Shown piece after piece: positions 27,431 through 37,163 of a stretch of DNA of 64,000 nt. Made by a program: the position numbers and the translations under genes. This DNA comes from Erythrobacter sp. GTDB taxonomy: Bacteria; Pseudomonadota; Alphaproteobacteria; Sphingomonadales; Sphingomonadaceae. The stretch's first letter is position 1; each line of letters opens with the position of its first letter. The DNA is taken from the NCBI RefSeq assembly GCF_011765465.1, contig NZ_CP050265.1, positions 1,922,001-1,986,000 on the forward strand. The letters run 5' to 3'. The notes below the pieces were generated by a model, which worked only from the letters and a program-made list of their open reading frames with translations, ran no database searches and was not told the DNA's origin.

Positions 27431-28402
27431 ATGGCGGTCTACACCCATCTAGGCGCCGAGGAACTCGCGCGGCTGATCGGCGAATACGACGTCGGCGCGC
27501 TGGTCTCGGCCAAGGGCATTGCCGAAGGCGTCTCCAATTCGAACTGGCTGGTGGAGACGGCGGGGACCGGAGACGGCACGCGGCGCTTCATCCTGACCAT
27601 GTACGAGCGGCGGATCGAGCTTGCCGACCTGCCTTACTTCCTCGGCCTGCTCGACCACCTTTCCGCGCGCGGCTGCCCGGTGCCGCGCACGATCCACGAC
27701 CGTTCGGGCGCGGCCTTCCGGATGGAGAGCGGCAAGGCGCTCGCGCTGATCGAATACCTGCCGGGCGTCTCCCCCACCCGCCCCAGTCCCGCGCAGGCCG
27801 CCGCGGTGGGCGAGGCGCTCGCGCGGATGCACCTTGAAAGCGGGGACTTCGCGCTGACCCGCGCCAACACGATGGGGTTCGCCGACAATCTCGCCGTGCT
27901 CGAAGCCTGCGGAACCGAGGCGCTGGCGGCGATCGACCCGGCCCTGCCCGCGATGATCGAGCCCGCGCGCGCCGCCGCCGCGCTCGACACCTCGCACCTG
28001 CCGCGCGGCAATATCCACGCCGACCTGTTCCCCGACAACGTGCTGATGCTGGGCGAGCGGGTCACCGGCATGATCGACTTCTACTTCGCCTGCACGGACA
28101 GCCTCGCATTGGACCTTGCCACCACCCATGCCGCGTGGTGCTTCGATGCGCAGACGAACGCCTACGACCCGGCGCGGGGGCAGGCGTTGCTGGATGCCTA
28201 CCAGCACGTGCGCCCGCTCGAGGAGGCGGAGCGGCGCGCCTTCGGGCGAATCGCGCAAGGCGCCGCCCTGCGCTTCGTCGCGAGCCGGGCGGAGGACTGG
28301 CACGCGACGCCCGGCGATGCGCTGGTGACGCGCAAGGACCCGATGGAATTCGCGCAGCGTTGGCGCTTCTATGCCGAGAACGGCGACCACCTTGTCGCCT
28401 GA
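27431..28402 (+). CDS. thrB: Homoserine kinase (APH-fold type)
   Basis: Phosphorylates homoserine on the way to threonine. The 323-residue protein belongs to the aminoglycoside-phosphotransferase-like homoserine kinases of alphaproteobacteria rather than the GHMP type. Motifs are [12 protein letters not shown] at the N-terminus, [11 protein letters not shown], the catalytic loop [13 protein letters not shown] and the metal loop [10 protein letters not shown]. It follows ispH by 24 bases after AGGGAGGCGAC. Confidence 0.94.
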   Translation: MAVYTHLGAEELARLIGEYDVGALVSAKGIAEGVSNSNWLVETAGTGDGTRRFILTMYERRIELADLPYFLGLLDHLSARGCPVPRTIHDRSGAAFRMESGKALALIEYLPGVSPTRPSPAQAAAVGEALARMHLESGDFALTRANTMGFADNLAVLEACGTEALAAIDPALPAMIEPARAAAALDTSHLPRGNIHADLFPDNVLMLGERVTGMIDFYFACTDSLALDLATTHAAWCFDAQTNAYDPARGQALLDAYQHVRPLEEAERRAFGRIAQGAALRFVASRAEDWHATPGDALVTRKDPMEFAQRWRFYAENGDHLVA

Positions 28403-28443
28403 GCCCTTGCCCCGGGGCGCGATCCCGGCGAGAGGATCAGCCC

Positions 28444-28896
28444 ATGGAACGTCCGATGAAACAGGTCGAGATCTTCACCGACGGCGCGTGCAAGGGCAAT
28501 CCCGGCCCCGGCGGCTGGGGGGCGCTGCTGCGCATGGGCGAACACGAAAAGGAGCTCTCGGGCGGCGAGGCGGAGACGACCAACAACCGCATGGAACTCA
28601 CCGCCGCGATCCGCGCACTGGCCGCGCTCACCGAGCCCTGCCGGGTCGAGCTTCATTCCGACAGCAAGTATGTCCTCGACGGGATGACGCGCTGGGTCGA
28701 GGGCTGGAAGAAACGCGGCTGGGTCAATGCCAGCAAGAAGCCGGTCAGGAACGCCGACCTGTGGCATGAACTGATCGAAGTCGCCGCGCGCCACGACGTG
28801 TCGTGGCACTGGGTGCGCGGCCATTCGGGCCACCCGGAAAACGAGCGGGTCGACCGCCTCGCCAGCGACGAGGCCGAGCGCATAGCGCGGCTGTAG
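28444..28896 (+). CDS. rnhA: Ribonuclease HI
   Basis: Degrades RNA in RNA-DNA hybrids. It has 150 residues. The catalytic carboxylates are Asp13 ([12 protein letters not shown]), Glu51 (TNNRMELTA) and Asp73 ([10 protein letters not shown]), with the final Asp in VDRLASDEA near the C-terminus and the active-site His in [11 protein letters not shown]. Start at ATG 28444; ATG 28456 is also possible. Third gene of the ispH cluster. Confidence 0.96.
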   Translation: MERPMKQVEIFTDGACKGNPGPGGWGALLRMGEHEKELSGGEAETTNNRMELTAAIRALAALTEPCRVELHSDSKYVLDGMTRWVEGWKKRGWVNASKKPVRNADLWHELIEVAARHDVSWHWVRGHSGHPENERVDRLASDEAERIARL

Positions 28897-29029
28897 GGCG
28901 TTTCGCGGCCCAAAGTTGACGAAAGTCAGACGCGGGCGCCCCCTTTCGGTTGCACCCGCGCCATGAACTTTCCTACCCGCGCCCCGAAATATCCTTCACC
29001 CCGACGCGCGCGGCAATTTCCGCAAAGGC

Positions 29030-29206
29030 TCAGCTGTTGTCTTCGATCGGCGCGTCGGGGCCGTTCTTCTTGATCGAGGCGATCGCGTTCTCCGCGCTCG
29101 CCTTCGAGGAATAGCCCTCGGTCGAGAACATCACTTCCGAATTGTACTTGAACCGCACCCGGAATTCGCCCGCCTTGTCCTTGTAGATCTCGAACTTGTG
29201 AGCCAT
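29030..29206 (-). CDS. YegP-family protein (DUF1508), single domain
   Basis: 58-residue protein of the DUF1508 family: KFEIYKDKAGEFRVRFKYNSE, then GYSSKASAENAIASIKKN. Many family members carry two such repeats; this one has a single copy. The ATG at 29206 has a strong AAGGGGAGGGG Shine-Dalgarno. Cellular role unknown. It is convergent with rnhA across a 133-base gap that holds nothing else recognisable. Confidence 0.88.
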   Translation of the reverse strand: MAHKFEIYKDKAGEFRVRFKYNSEVMFSTEGYSSKASAENAIASIKKNGPDAPIEDNS

Positions 29207-29299
29207 CGGCCCCTCCCCTTGTCGCAAACAAATGTGAGGCGCTCAACCTTACAGGCCGAAGGCGGCTTGGCCACCCCCAAACGCCCCTTTTTCCGCGCT

Positions 29300-30406
29300 T
29301 CAGCCGGCGTGAAAGCGCGCGGGCGAATAGCGCGCGGCATCGATCCCCGCGGTCATCGCATCGGGGCCGAGGCCGAGCATGACCTGCGCCCCCAGCCGCG
29401 CGGCGGCGGGCGCGGTCTGGATGCCGAAGCCGCCCTGGCCTGCGAACCAGATGAAGCCCGGCACTTGCGGGTCTTCCCCATAGACCGGCAGGCGGTCGGG
29501 GGCGAAGCTCCTGAGGCCCGCCCAGCGGTGCTCGACCGCCTCGATCCGCCAGTCGGTCACGCGCTCGAAGCGGTCGATGGCGAGCGCGACGTCCATTTCC
29601 TCCGGAGCGGCATCGCAGGGTTCGGTCGGCACTTCGTCATGGGGCGAGAGCCACAGGCGGCCATTGTCGGACTTGAAATAGAAGCCGCCATTGATGTCGA
29701 GCGTCAGCGGCAGGTCGTCGGGCGCGGCGGGAGAGACGCGCAGTTGCGCGACCGTGCGGCGCTTGGGATCGATGCCGAGCGGCTTTGCCCCCGCCAGCCG
29801 CGCGACGGGGTCCGCCCACGCGCCGGCCGCGTTGACCACTTTTTCGGCGCGGAATTCGCGCCCGTCCTCGCAGGCGATTCGCCAGCCGCCTTCCTCCCGC
29901 GCGAGCGCAGCGACGCGCGCTCTCACCGCCAGCTCGACCCCCGCCGCGCGGCCTGCCTTGAGGTAATGCTGGTGGAGGCCGGCCACGTCGATATCGGCGC
30001 AGGCCGGTTCCCAGATCGCATCGACCCACTCGCCGCGCATCTGCGGGATGCGCTCCTCCAGCCCCGCGCGCCCCAATCGTTCGATGGTGACGCCCGTGCC
30101 TTCGAAGGAGGTCACGAAGGCGTCCATTTTCGCCCGGTCCTCGCCGCGCCCGACATAGAGCGCCCCGCGTCCTTTCAGAAAGCCGTGTTCGCGCAGGAAA
30201 TCGCCCGAAGGCAGGGTCAGCGGGACGACGCCCGGCCCGCCATAGCATTCCTCCCAGAAGGCGGCGGAACGCCCGGTCGAATGATAGCCCGGCGCGTCCT
30301 CCGCCTCTAGCACCAGCACGCGCGCATGGGGGGACAGCTCGGCGGCGATGCTCGCGCCGGCCATGCCCGCACCGATCACGGCGAAATCGTAAAGCGCGTC
30401 GCTCAT
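29300..30406 (-). CDS. FAD-dependent oxidoreductase (D-amino-acid oxidase family)
   Basis: Flavoprotein of 368 residues. The FAD-binding site VIGAGMAGASIAAEL at the N-terminus is followed by the family stretch GYHSTGRSAAFW. The central NAAGAWADPVARLAG and the C-terminal PGFIWFAGQGGFGIQTAPA complete the DAO fold. Some relatives act as glycine, sarcosine or D-amino-acid oxidases or dehydrogenases; the substrate is not readable here. Start at ATG 30406, just beyond the stop of the upstream hydrolase (8-base gap), so the two are probably co-transcribed. Confidence 0.92.
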   Translation of the reverse strand: MSDALYDFAVIGAGMAGASIAAELSPHARVLVLEAEDAPGYHSTGRSAAFWEECYGGPGVVPLTLPSGDFLREHGFLKGRGALYVGRGEDRAKMDAFVTSFEGTGVTIERLGRAGLEERIPQMRGEWVDAIWEPACADIDVAGLHQHYLKAGRAAGVELAVRARVAALAREEGGWRIACEDGREFRAEKVVNAAGAWADPVARLAGAKPLGIDPKRRTVAQLRVSPAAPDDLPLTLDINGGFYFKSDNGRLWLSPHDEVPTEPCDAAPEEMDVALAIDRFERVTDWRIEAVEHRWAGLRSFAPDRLPVYGEDPQVPGFIWFAGQGGFGIQTAPAAARLGAQVMLGLGPDAMTAGIDAARYSPARFHAG

Positions 30407-30414
30407 CGCGCGGC

Positions 30415-31416
30415 TCAATTCCCTGATCGCGCGGCCTCGTCAAGGAAAGCGGCGATCGCGTCCATGGCGCGGGCGCGCACCGGGTCCGCTTCGCGCAGGA
30501 TTTCGTGGCGCGCCTCGCGCCCGAATTCGACCAGCCGCGCGTTCGGAAGCCGCTTCGACGCGCGGACATTGGCCGAATGGCTCACCAGCTTGTCGGCGCT
30601 GGTCGACAGGATGAGCACCGGGGTCTCGACCGCTTCCAGCGCGCCCGATTCCTCGAGCCCGCGCCACGAGGCATAGGCGCGTTCGAGCCAGCGCCAGCTC
30701 GCCGGGCCCATGACCAGTTCGGGGCGGTGCTTGCGCCACCAGATCTCGTCTTCGTAGCGCTCGTCGTCGTGGGTGAGCAGGACATTGCGCGCCGCCGGCA
30801 TCTCGCCCGGCTTTTCCGACCATTTCCACGCCTGCCGGGCGGGATCGCCGATCCGGGTCATGGTCTTCGCAATGGCGTGGAGAGCGGGCAGCGGCAGCGG
30901 GGGTCCGTTCATGCCCAGCATCGGGGCGGACAGCACGACGGCATCGGGATCGATCCGGCGCTCGACCAGCGCGCGCATGGAAAGATGCCCGCCCATCGAA
31001 TGGGCGGCGAGGATGTGGGGGCCGGGCGTTTCGGCCTTCCAGAGCTCCCACAGGTGAGCGAGGTCATCGACCCAGTGGGCGAAATCCTCGACATGGCCGG
31101 TGACGGCATCCTTGCCGAGCCGCCCGGAGGCGCCCTGCCCGCGCCAGTCGGACGCGGTGACGCGCCAGCCCGCGCGGTGCCATTCCTCCAGCGCTTCGAG
31201 ATATTTCTCGTAATGGTCGCCGCGCCCGGGAAGGAAGAGGATCGAGCCGCGCGGCGGCTGCGCGCCGGGCCAGTCGATCCGCCGCACATCGTGACCGTCG
31301 GGAGCGGTCCAGACCGTTTCGCGCGCATGGGGCGGGATCGCGCGGCGGTCTATCGGCGCGGCCTTGCGGCTTTCGGGCGAGCTTTCACCGGTTTCCTGCG
31401 CCGCCGCCTCGCTCAT
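30415..31416 (-). CDS. Alpha/beta hydrolase, lysophospholipase / monoacylglycerol-lipase-like
   Basis: 333-residue serine hydrolase of the PldB/MGL type. The nucleophile is the Ser of AAHSMGGHLSM, the acid is the Asp of STSADKLVS, and the His is in GREARHEIL. The oxyanion strand is SILFLPGRGDHYEKY and the family helix ASDWRGQGASGRLG. Start at ATG 31416; more upstream frame exists but shows no similarity. No signal peptide. It is upstream of the FAD oxidoreductase and divergent from cpaA. Confidence 0.9.
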   Translation of the reverse strand: MSEAAAQETGESSPESRKAAPIDRRAIPPHARETVWTAPDGHDVRRIDWPGAQPPRGSILFLPGRGDHYEKYLEALEEWHRAGWRVTASDWRGQGASGRLGKDAVTGHVEDFAHWVDDLAHLWELWKAETPGPHILAAHSMGGHLSMRALVERRIDPDAVVLSAPMLGMNGPPLPLPALHAIAKTMTRIGDPARQAWKWSEKPGEMPAARNVLLTHDDERYEDEIWWRKHRPELVMGPASWRWLERAYASWRGLEESGALEAVETPVLILSTSADKLVSHSANVRASKRLPNARLVEFGREARHEILREADPVRARAMDAIAAFLDEAARSGN

Positions 31417-31528
31417 TATGCCGCTTCTCCGCCCGAAAGTGTGGTTACTATTTGGTAAGCCCTGACCTGTAGCACAGGCTAAGACAAGGGCCGCCCGCAA
31501 GGGTCGGCGGCCGCATATCGGGGGCCAT

Positions 31529-32095
31529 ATGCTTACGACCCAGATTCAACATGGCACAATTCACTACGGGCTGCTGGTTGCCTTGGCAATCGCGCTGGTC
31601 TTTGCCGCGTTCACCGACATCCGCCGGCGCCAGATCGACAACTGGCTTAACGCCGCCATCGCGCTGGGCGCGCCGGTGTTCTGGTGGTCGTCGGGCCTCT
31701 CGCTGTGGCCGGGGGTCGCCATGCAGCTGGGCGTGGCGCTGGCCGCCTTCGTCATCCTCGCCGGCCTGTTCGCGCTGCGCGTCATGGGCGGGGGCGACGT
31801 CAAGCTGCTGACCGCGCTGGCGCTGTGGATCGAGCCCGCCTCCTTCCTCCAACTGCTCGTCATCATGGCGATCGCGGGCGGGGTGCTGACCATCGTCATG
31901 GGCACCTGGCATTTCCTGCGCCGCCAGCGCGAGCGACTCGCCATTCCATACGGCGTCGCCATCGCTTTCGGCGGGCTGTGGGTGCTGGGCATGAATTACG
32001 TGCCTGAAAGCGCCTACGCCAGCCTTGCGGGGAGCGATCACACCAAAGTCGCGATTTCCGCCCCGGCGGCGTTTCCCGGGTCAACTCGATCTTAA
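31529..32095 (+). CDS. cpaA: Prepilin peptidase (A24, CpaA/TadV type)
   Basis: Membrane aspartyl protease processing Flp-type prepilins. At 188 residues it is short, as usual for tad systems. The two active-site aspartates are in FTDIRRRQIDNW and MGGGDVKLL, with several membrane helices around them. First gene of the tad operon (cpaB follows after 78 bases). No Flp pilin gene is found next to it or elsewhere in the window. Confidence 0.93.
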   Translation: MLTTQIQHGTIHYGLLVALAIALVFAAFTDIRRRQIDNWLNAAIALGAPVFWWSSGLSLWPGVAMQLGVALAAFVILAGLFALRVMGGGDVKLLTALALWIEPASFLQLLVIMAIAGGVLTIVMGTWHFLRRQRERLAIPYGVAIAFGGLWVLGMNYVPESAYASLAGSDHTKVAISAPAAFPGSTRS

Positions 32096-32172
32096 CCCTT
32101 CCGGGCTTACGCATCGCAACCATACCCGCCCGCACCACGTCTAAGGGCACTTACTAGGGGGCTAGATTAGCC

Positions 32173-33258
32173 ATGGATAGGAAGAAGCTGGTTCTGCTGC
32201 TCGGCGCGCTGATCATCGCGGTCGGCACGGCTTTCGCCGCGCGCAGTATGTTCGCCGGAAACGCCGCGCCCGATGCGACCGCCGCGGTCCCGACCGGGCC
32301 CAAGGTGCTCGTCGCGCAGCGGGCGCTGCCTGCGGGCACGATCGTCACCGCCGATGCGCTGGGCTACCAGCAGTGGCCCGAAGAGCTCGTGCAGGACGCC
32401 TATTTCATCGACGGCGAAAGCGACGTGAACCAGCTGCTCGGCACGGTCGTGCGCTATCCCGTCACCGCGGGCGAGCCGGTCACGCAGGGCTCGCTGGTGA
32501 GCCCGGGCGACCGCGGCTTCCTTGCAGCGGCGCTGGGTCCGGGGATGCGCGCGGTGACCGTGCCCGTCTCGGCCCGCACCGGCGTTGCCGGGTTCGTCTT
32601 CCCGGGCGACAGGGTCGACCTCGTCCTCACCCAGTCAGTCGAGGGCGAAGGCCGCCCGCTCAAGGCCGCCGAGACCGTGCTGCGCAACCTGCGCGTGCTC
32701 GCCACCGACCAGTCGACCGAACAGGTCGCCGACGAACAGGGCAAGACCGTGGTCCGCGCCTTCCGCACGGTGACGCTCGAGGTGACGCCCAAGATCGCCG
32801 AGAAGATCGCCGTCGCCCAGACCGTCGGCACGCTCAGCCTCGTGCTGCGCTCGATCGCGGACAACCAGGCCGAGCTCGAACGCGCCATCGCCGCGGGCGA
32901 TGTCACCATCCCCGAGGACGCGACTCCCGAAGAGGAAGAGCGCATCCTGCGCGCCGCGATGGGCCGCCCGATCGACAGCGGCACGACCTACGCCACCGGC
33001 GGCGACGTGTCGCGCTTCCAGCGCAAGTCGATCCCGCCGCAGGACGACGGCAAGCCGAAATACACCCCGCCCGCGCCCGGCGTCTCGGCCAAGGTGGACG
33101 GCGCGCCCGTCAACAAGGGCCCGAGCGTGCGCGTCACCCGCGGCAAGGCGACCACCGAAGTCCCCGTGAGCGGCGGCTTCGTGAGCACCGGCGCCCGCGG
33201 GTCGCGCGGGGGCGACAACGACGAGCCGGCCGAACTCGGCTCGCTGACGGTGCGCTGA
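32173..33258 (+). CDS. cpaB: Flp pilus assembly protein CpaB/RcpC
   Basis: Periplasmic tad component anchored by an N-terminal membrane helix (KLVLLLGALIIAVGTAFAA). An SAF domain follows (VLVAQRALPAGTIVTADAL), then the RcpC domain (MRAVTVPVSARTGVAGFVFPGDRVD). It has 361 residues. The C-terminal 80 residues are low-complexity and Pro/Gly-rich. It stabilises the CpaC secretin in related systems. Confidence 0.93.
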   Translation: MDRKKLVLLLGALIIAVGTAFAARSMFAGNAAPDATAAVPTGPKVLVAQRALPAGTIVTADALGYQQWPEELVQDAYFIDGESDVNQLLGTVVRYPVTAGEPVTQGSLVSPGDRGFLAAALGPGMRAVTVPVSARTGVAGFVFPGDRVDLVLTQSVEGEGRPLKAAETVLRNLRVLATDQSTEQVADEQGKTVVRAFRTVTLEVTPKIAEKIAVAQTVGTLSLVLRSIADNQAELERAIAAGDVTIPEDATPEEEERILRAAMGRPIDSGTTYATGGDVSRFQRKSIPPQDDGKPKYTPPAPGVSAKVDGAPVNKGPSVRVTRGKATTEVPVSGGFVSTGARGSRGGDNDEPAELGSLTVR

Positions 33259-33365
33259 GGAGAGCGATAATGACCGGGGCACACAACACACAGCTTACCG
33301 CAAGCTGCGCGGCGCAAGGGGCCGAAACCATGCGCGCACAGCCGACCATCCGAGGGGGTCAGACA

Positions 33366-34988
33366 ATGAAACGCCGCCTGAAAGCGAAACTGCTGCTTGC
33401 CAGCCTGGCGCTCGCGCCGACATTCGCGGCCTTTCCCGCGACCACCGCGACCGCCCAGCAGGTGGTCAAGCCGAGCGAGGAGATCGTCCTGTCGATCGGC
33501 CGCGGCGAGCTTGTCACCGTGCCCGGCACGATGACCGATGTCTTCGTCGCCAATGAAAACGTCGCTGACGTCCAGATCAAGTCGCAGCGCCAGCTCTACG
33601 TCTTCGGACGCGCCGGCGGCGAGACCACGATCTACGCCAGCAATGCGCGCGGCGATGTCATCTTCTCGGCCAATATCCGGGTCGGCAACAACATCTCGAG
33701 CATCGACCAGATGCTCGCGCTCGCCATGCCCGATGCCCAGGTGAACGTGGCGACGATGGGGACCAACACGGTCCTTCTGACCGGCACGGTCGCCGCGCCC
33801 GAGGACGCCGCCGAGGCCGAGCGTCTCGTCCAGGCGTTCCTCGGCGAGGACGCCAATGTCATCAGCCGGATGAAGACCGCGACCCCGCTTCAGGTCAACC
33901 TGCAGGTCAAGTTCGCCGAAGTCAGCCGCAGCCTCGTGCGCGAGATCGGCGGCAACCTGACGACCTTCGACGGGTCGAGCGGTTTCCGCTTCGGCATCGG
34001 CACGGGCCGCCAGCTCGGCGGCACGGAAACGTGGTCGCCGCAGGGTCCGCTCGGCGTCGGCAACGACGTCGCGCAGTCGGCCTTCATCCTGCCCGACGGC
34101 ACGCAGATCCCGGGTCCGGCGGTCGATTCGAACGATTCGACCACGCTGTCGGGCCTCGGCCGCCTGTTCGGGATCGACACGTTGGGCGCGCTCGACCTGT
34201 CCGAACGCCTCGGCCTCATCACCACGATCTCGCAGCCCAACCTCACCGCGCTGTCGGGCGAGACCGCGACCTTCCTCGCGGGCGGCGAATTCCCGATCCC
34301 GATCGCGCAGGGGCTGGGCAACGTGGCGATCCAGTTCCGCAATTTCGGGGTCAGCCTGTCCTACACGCCGACCGTGCTTTCCAATGGCCGCATCTCGCTG
34401 CGCGTCCGCCCGGAAGTCTCCGAGCTTTCGACCCAGGGCTCGGTCACGCTGAACGGCTTCCAGGTTCCCGCGCTCACCATCCGCCGCACCGAAACGACGG
34501 TCGAACTGGGTTCGGGCCAGAGCTTCATGATCGCAGGGCTCATGAGCACGAATTCGCAGAACGCGCTCGACAAGGCGCCGGGCCTCGGCGACGTGCCGAT
34601 CCTCGGCAACCTCTTCCGCAGCCGGGAATTCCGCCGCGGCGAGAGCGAGCTGGTGATCGTCGTCACGCCCTATCTCGTGAAGCCCGTGGACGCGAAGGAC
34701 ATCGCGCTTCCGACCGACGGCTATCGCTCGGCGAACGAGCTCGAACAGCTCATAGCCTACCAGAACCATGCCGGCGTCTCGGGCGCCGAGCGTCCGAAGC
34801 CGACCGCTGCGGTCGGGGACGAGGCGCCCGCGCCCGACATCAGCAATGCCGACCCGGCCGCGATCGTGCCCAACAACGTGCCGAAGCTTCCCAAGCCCAA
34901 GCGGGCCGAGGACCGCTCGCGCGGGCGGACCGACCGCACCGCCGACGTCGATAAGGGTGGGGCGGCCGCGCCCGGCTTCAGCCTGTAA
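33366..34988 (+). CDS. cpaC: Outer-membrane secretin CpaC/RcpA
   Basis: Forms the outer-membrane channel for the Flp pilus. It has 540 residues: signal peptide (MKRRLKAKLLLASLALAPTF, then ATAQQ), N-terminal pilus-formation domain (VLSIGRGELVTVPG), a BON-like segment, and the secretin domain (VNLQVKFAEVSRSLVREIG, SGETATFLAGGEFPIPIAQ, LGDVPILGNLFRS). The Pro/Lys-rich C-terminus is unusual. The start at ATG 33366 is chosen for the signal peptide and a GAGGGGG Shine-Dalgarno; ATG 33270 is also in frame. Confidence 0.94.
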   Translation: MKRRLKAKLLLASLALAPTFAAFPATTATAQQVVKPSEEIVLSIGRGELVTVPGTMTDVFVANENVADVQIKSQRQLYVFGRAGGETTIYASNARGDVIFSANIRVGNNISSIDQMLALAMPDAQVNVATMGTNTVLLTGTVAAPEDAAEAERLVQAFLGEDANVISRMKTATPLQVNLQVKFAEVSRSLVREIGGNLTTFDGSSGFRFGIGTGRQLGGTETWSPQGPLGVGNDVAQSAFILPDGTQIPGPAVDSNDSTTLSGLGRLFGIDTLGALDLSERLGLITTISQPNLTALSGETATFLAGGEFPIPIAQGLGNVAIQFRNFGVSLSYTPTVLSNGRISLRVRPEVSELSTQGSVTLNGFQVPALTIRRTETTVELGSGQSFMIAGLMSTNSQNALDKAPGLGDVPILGNLFRSREFRRGESELVIVVTPYLVKPVDAKDIALPTDGYRSANELEQLIAYQNHAGVSGAERPKPTAAVGDEAPAPDISNADPAAIVPNNVPKLPKPKRAEDRSRGRTDRTADVDKGGAAAPGFSL

Positions 34989-35011
34989 CGCGAGAGGAAA
35001 GGTTTACGATC

Positions 35012-35713
35012 ATGACCAAGCAACCCAACCGCACCCGGGCCCGCCTGCTCGGCGCCCCCGGTGTCGCCCTCGCCCTCTCGCTCGGCCTCGTGCTCGGCGG
35101 CTGCGCCGGGATGCCGGAAAACCGCACGCTCTATTCGGTCAAGCAGCCGGTGGTGGAGCGGACCAATTTCACGCTCGACGTGAACACCGCATCCGACGGC
35201 CTGCCGATTTCCGAACAGCAGCGCCTCAACGGCTGGTTCGAAGCGATGGACCTCGGCTATGGCGACCGCGTCTCGATCGAGAACCCGACGGCCAACCCGG
35301 CTGTGACCAACGCGGTCAACGACCTTGCCGGGCGCTATGGCCTGATCGTGTCGGAAACCGCGCCGACCACGCAGGGTATGCTCGCCCCCGGCCAGGCGCG
35401 GGTCGTGATTTCCCGTTCCGAAGCGCGCGTGCCGGGCTGCCCCGACTGGTCGGCCCCGGCCGATGCGAACTACTACAACGCGACCAGCCCCAATTTCGGC
35501 TGCGCGGTCAACAGCAACCTCGCCGCCATGGTGGCCGATCCCGAAGACCTTCTCGAAGGCAAGAAGGGTGACAGCGAGACGGTCATCTCGACTTCGAACA
35601 AGGCGATCGGCGCGCTGCGCGATGCCGAGCCCACCGGGGCTCGGGGCCTGATGAATGCCAACGCCGGTGGCGGCGCCGGAGGCGGCGGCGGCGGCGGTGC
35701 AGGAGGAAACTAA
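35012..35713 (+). CDS. cpaD: Pilus assembly lipoprotein CpaD
   Basis: Outer-membrane-associated tad component of 233 residues. The signal peptide ends in lipobox LGGC (about Cys31). The domain reads FTLDVNTASDGLPISEQQRL and later RVVISRSEARVPGCPDWS and NFGCAVNSNLAAMVADPEDL, which are the CpaD signatures. It ends in a glycine run (GGGAGGGGGGGAGG). 23 bases after cpaC, 3 bases before cpaE. Confidence 0.93.
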   Translation: MTKQPNRTRARLLGAPGVALALSLGLVLGGCAGMPENRTLYSVKQPVVERTNFTLDVNTASDGLPISEQQRLNGWFEAMDLGYGDRVSIENPTANPAVTNAVNDLAGRYGLIVSETAPTTQGMLAPGQARVVISRSEARVPGCPDWSAPADANYYNATSPNFGCAVNSNLAAMVADPEDLLEGKKGDSETVISTSNKAIGALRDAEPTGARGLMNANAGGGAGGGGGGGAGGN

Positions 35714-35716
35714 GCC

Positions 35717-37003
35717 ATGAATGCTCCCTGGAAAAACGGCCTTCCCGGCAATCGCGATCCCTTCGCGGCTTTCATCTGCGACGACACCGCGCTGGACGTG
35801 CTGCGTCCGGTGGTGATCGAAATGGGCTGGCAGCCGGAAAAGTGCAACAAGGGCGGCCTGCGCAACGCGATCCAGTCGCTTTCGGTCAGCGCCTCGCCGG
35901 CGATCCTCGTCGTCGACCTGTCGGAAAGCGGCGATCCCTTGAACGACATCAACGCGCTCGCCGAAGTGTGCGAGCCGGGCACGGTCGTCATCGCGATCGG
36001 CCAGGTCAACGACGTGCGGCTCTATCGCGACCTGCTCGCGAGCGGGATCCACGACTATCTGCTCAAGCCGCTTTCGGCGCAGCAGGTGCACGATGCGCTG
36101 AACAACGCGCTGACCGTCTTCACCGCGCCGCGCGCGGGCGAAGGCGACGGCGTGCGCCGCCACCTCTCGACCGCGGTGGTCGGCACGCGCGGCGGGGTGG
36201 GCGCCTCGACGCTGGCGACCTCGCTCGCCTGGCTGTTCTCCGACGAGCACAAGGCGCCGACCGCGCTGCTCGACCTCGACGTGCATTTCGGGACCGGCGC
36301 GCTCGCGCTCGATCTCGAACCGGGCCGCGGGCTGACCGACGCGATCGACAATCCCAGCCGCATCGACGGCCTGTTCATCGAACGCGCCATGATCCGGGCG
36401 AACGACAACCTGTCGATCCTGTCGGCCGAAGCCCCGATCAACCAGCCGCTGATGACCGACGGGTCGGCCTTCGTCCAGCTGGAGGAGGAATTCCGCCAGG
36501 CATTCGAGATGACGGTCATCGATATGCCGCGCAATATGCTGATCAATTTCCCGCAGCTTCTGGGCGACGTGAACCTCGTGCTCGTCACCTGCGAACTCAC
36601 GCTCGCCTCGGCGCGCGATGCGATCCGCATCCTCTCGTGGCTCAAGACCAACGCCGCGCACGCGCACCCGATGATCGTCGCGAACAAGGTCCAGCCGGCC
36701 GTGGCCGAGATTTCCAAGGCGGATTTCGAAGCCTCGATCGAGCGCAAGATCGATTTCGTCATTCCCTATGACATCAAGGCAGCCTCGAACGCGGCCAAGC
36801 TGGGGCAGGTCTTCGTCGATGCGAACCGGTCGAGCAAGGCGAGCGCGGCGATGCGTTCCATCGCCGAACGCATCGTCGGCGCGAGCGAGGACGATCTCGA
36901 AAGCGTCGCCGGCGGCCCCGAGAAGAAGTCGCTGCTCGGCGGGTTCGATTTCAAGTCGCTGCTGGCGAAGAAGGACAAGAGCGAGGCCGAAGCGGCCGAG
37001 TAG
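35717..37003 (+). CDS. cpaE: Pilus assembly ATPase CpaE (MinD/ParA-like)
   Basis: Localises the pilus machine in relatives. The 428-residue protein has an N-terminal receiver-like domain with no clear phosphorylation Asp (ILVVDLSESGDPLNDINAL) and a ParA/MinD domain. A deviant Walker A, GTRGGVGAST, lies at about residue 155. FEMTVIDMPRNMLINFPQ and VLVTCELTLASARDAIR follow. Starts 3 bases after cpaD. The next gene is tadB, after a 160-base gap, where cpaF would be expected. Confidence 0.92.
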   Translation: MNAPWKNGLPGNRDPFAAFICDDTALDVLRPVVIEMGWQPEKCNKGGLRNAIQSLSVSASPAILVVDLSESGDPLNDINALAEVCEPGTVVIAIGQVNDVRLYRDLLASGIHDYLLKPLSAQQVHDALNNALTVFTAPRAGEGDGVRRHLSTAVVGTRGGVGASTLATSLAWLFSDEHKAPTALLDLDVHFGTGALALDLEPGRGLTDAIDNPSRIDGLFIERAMIRANDNLSILSAEAPINQPLMTDGSAFVQLEEEFRQAFEMTVIDMPRNMLINFPQLLGDVNLVLVTCELTLASARDAIRILSWLKTNAAHAHPMIVANKVQPAVAEISKADFEASIERKIDFVIPYDIKAASNAAKLGQVFVDANRSSKASAAMRSIAERIVGASEDDLESVAGGPEKKSLLGGFDFKSLLAKKDKSEAEAAE

Positions 37004-37024
37004 GCCCTATCGGCAAAGGGCGCC

Positions 37025-37061
37025 GGGCGGCGCCGGGGCGGCTGGCCGCCCGGCGCCGCCC
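37025..37061 (+). other. Large GC-rich hairpin in the cpaE-tadB gap
   Basis: An 18-base left arm (37025-37042) pairs with a 17-base right arm (37045-37061) with only one bulged G. No T-tract follows, so it is not a canonical terminator. A 10-bp direct repeat GTCACGGGCA (37086 and 37101) lies just downstream. Confidence 0.75.
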
Positions 37062-37163
37062 GGCCCCCTCCCTCCCCCGGAGCGCGTCACGGGCACGGGG
37101 GTCACGGGCAAAGGGGCAAGGCTCGCGGAACCGGGCAGAGTTAAGAAGGCAGGAGCCAAAGGC

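Noticed and set aside
31417-31528. Flp pilin gene in front of cpaA
   Set aside because: The 112-base gap has no ORF with a prepilin G/XXXXEY motif.
32373-33365. In-frame extension of cpaC upstream through cpaB
   Set aside because: It is the +1 shadow of cpaB; the real start has a signal peptide and Shine-Dalgarno at 33366.
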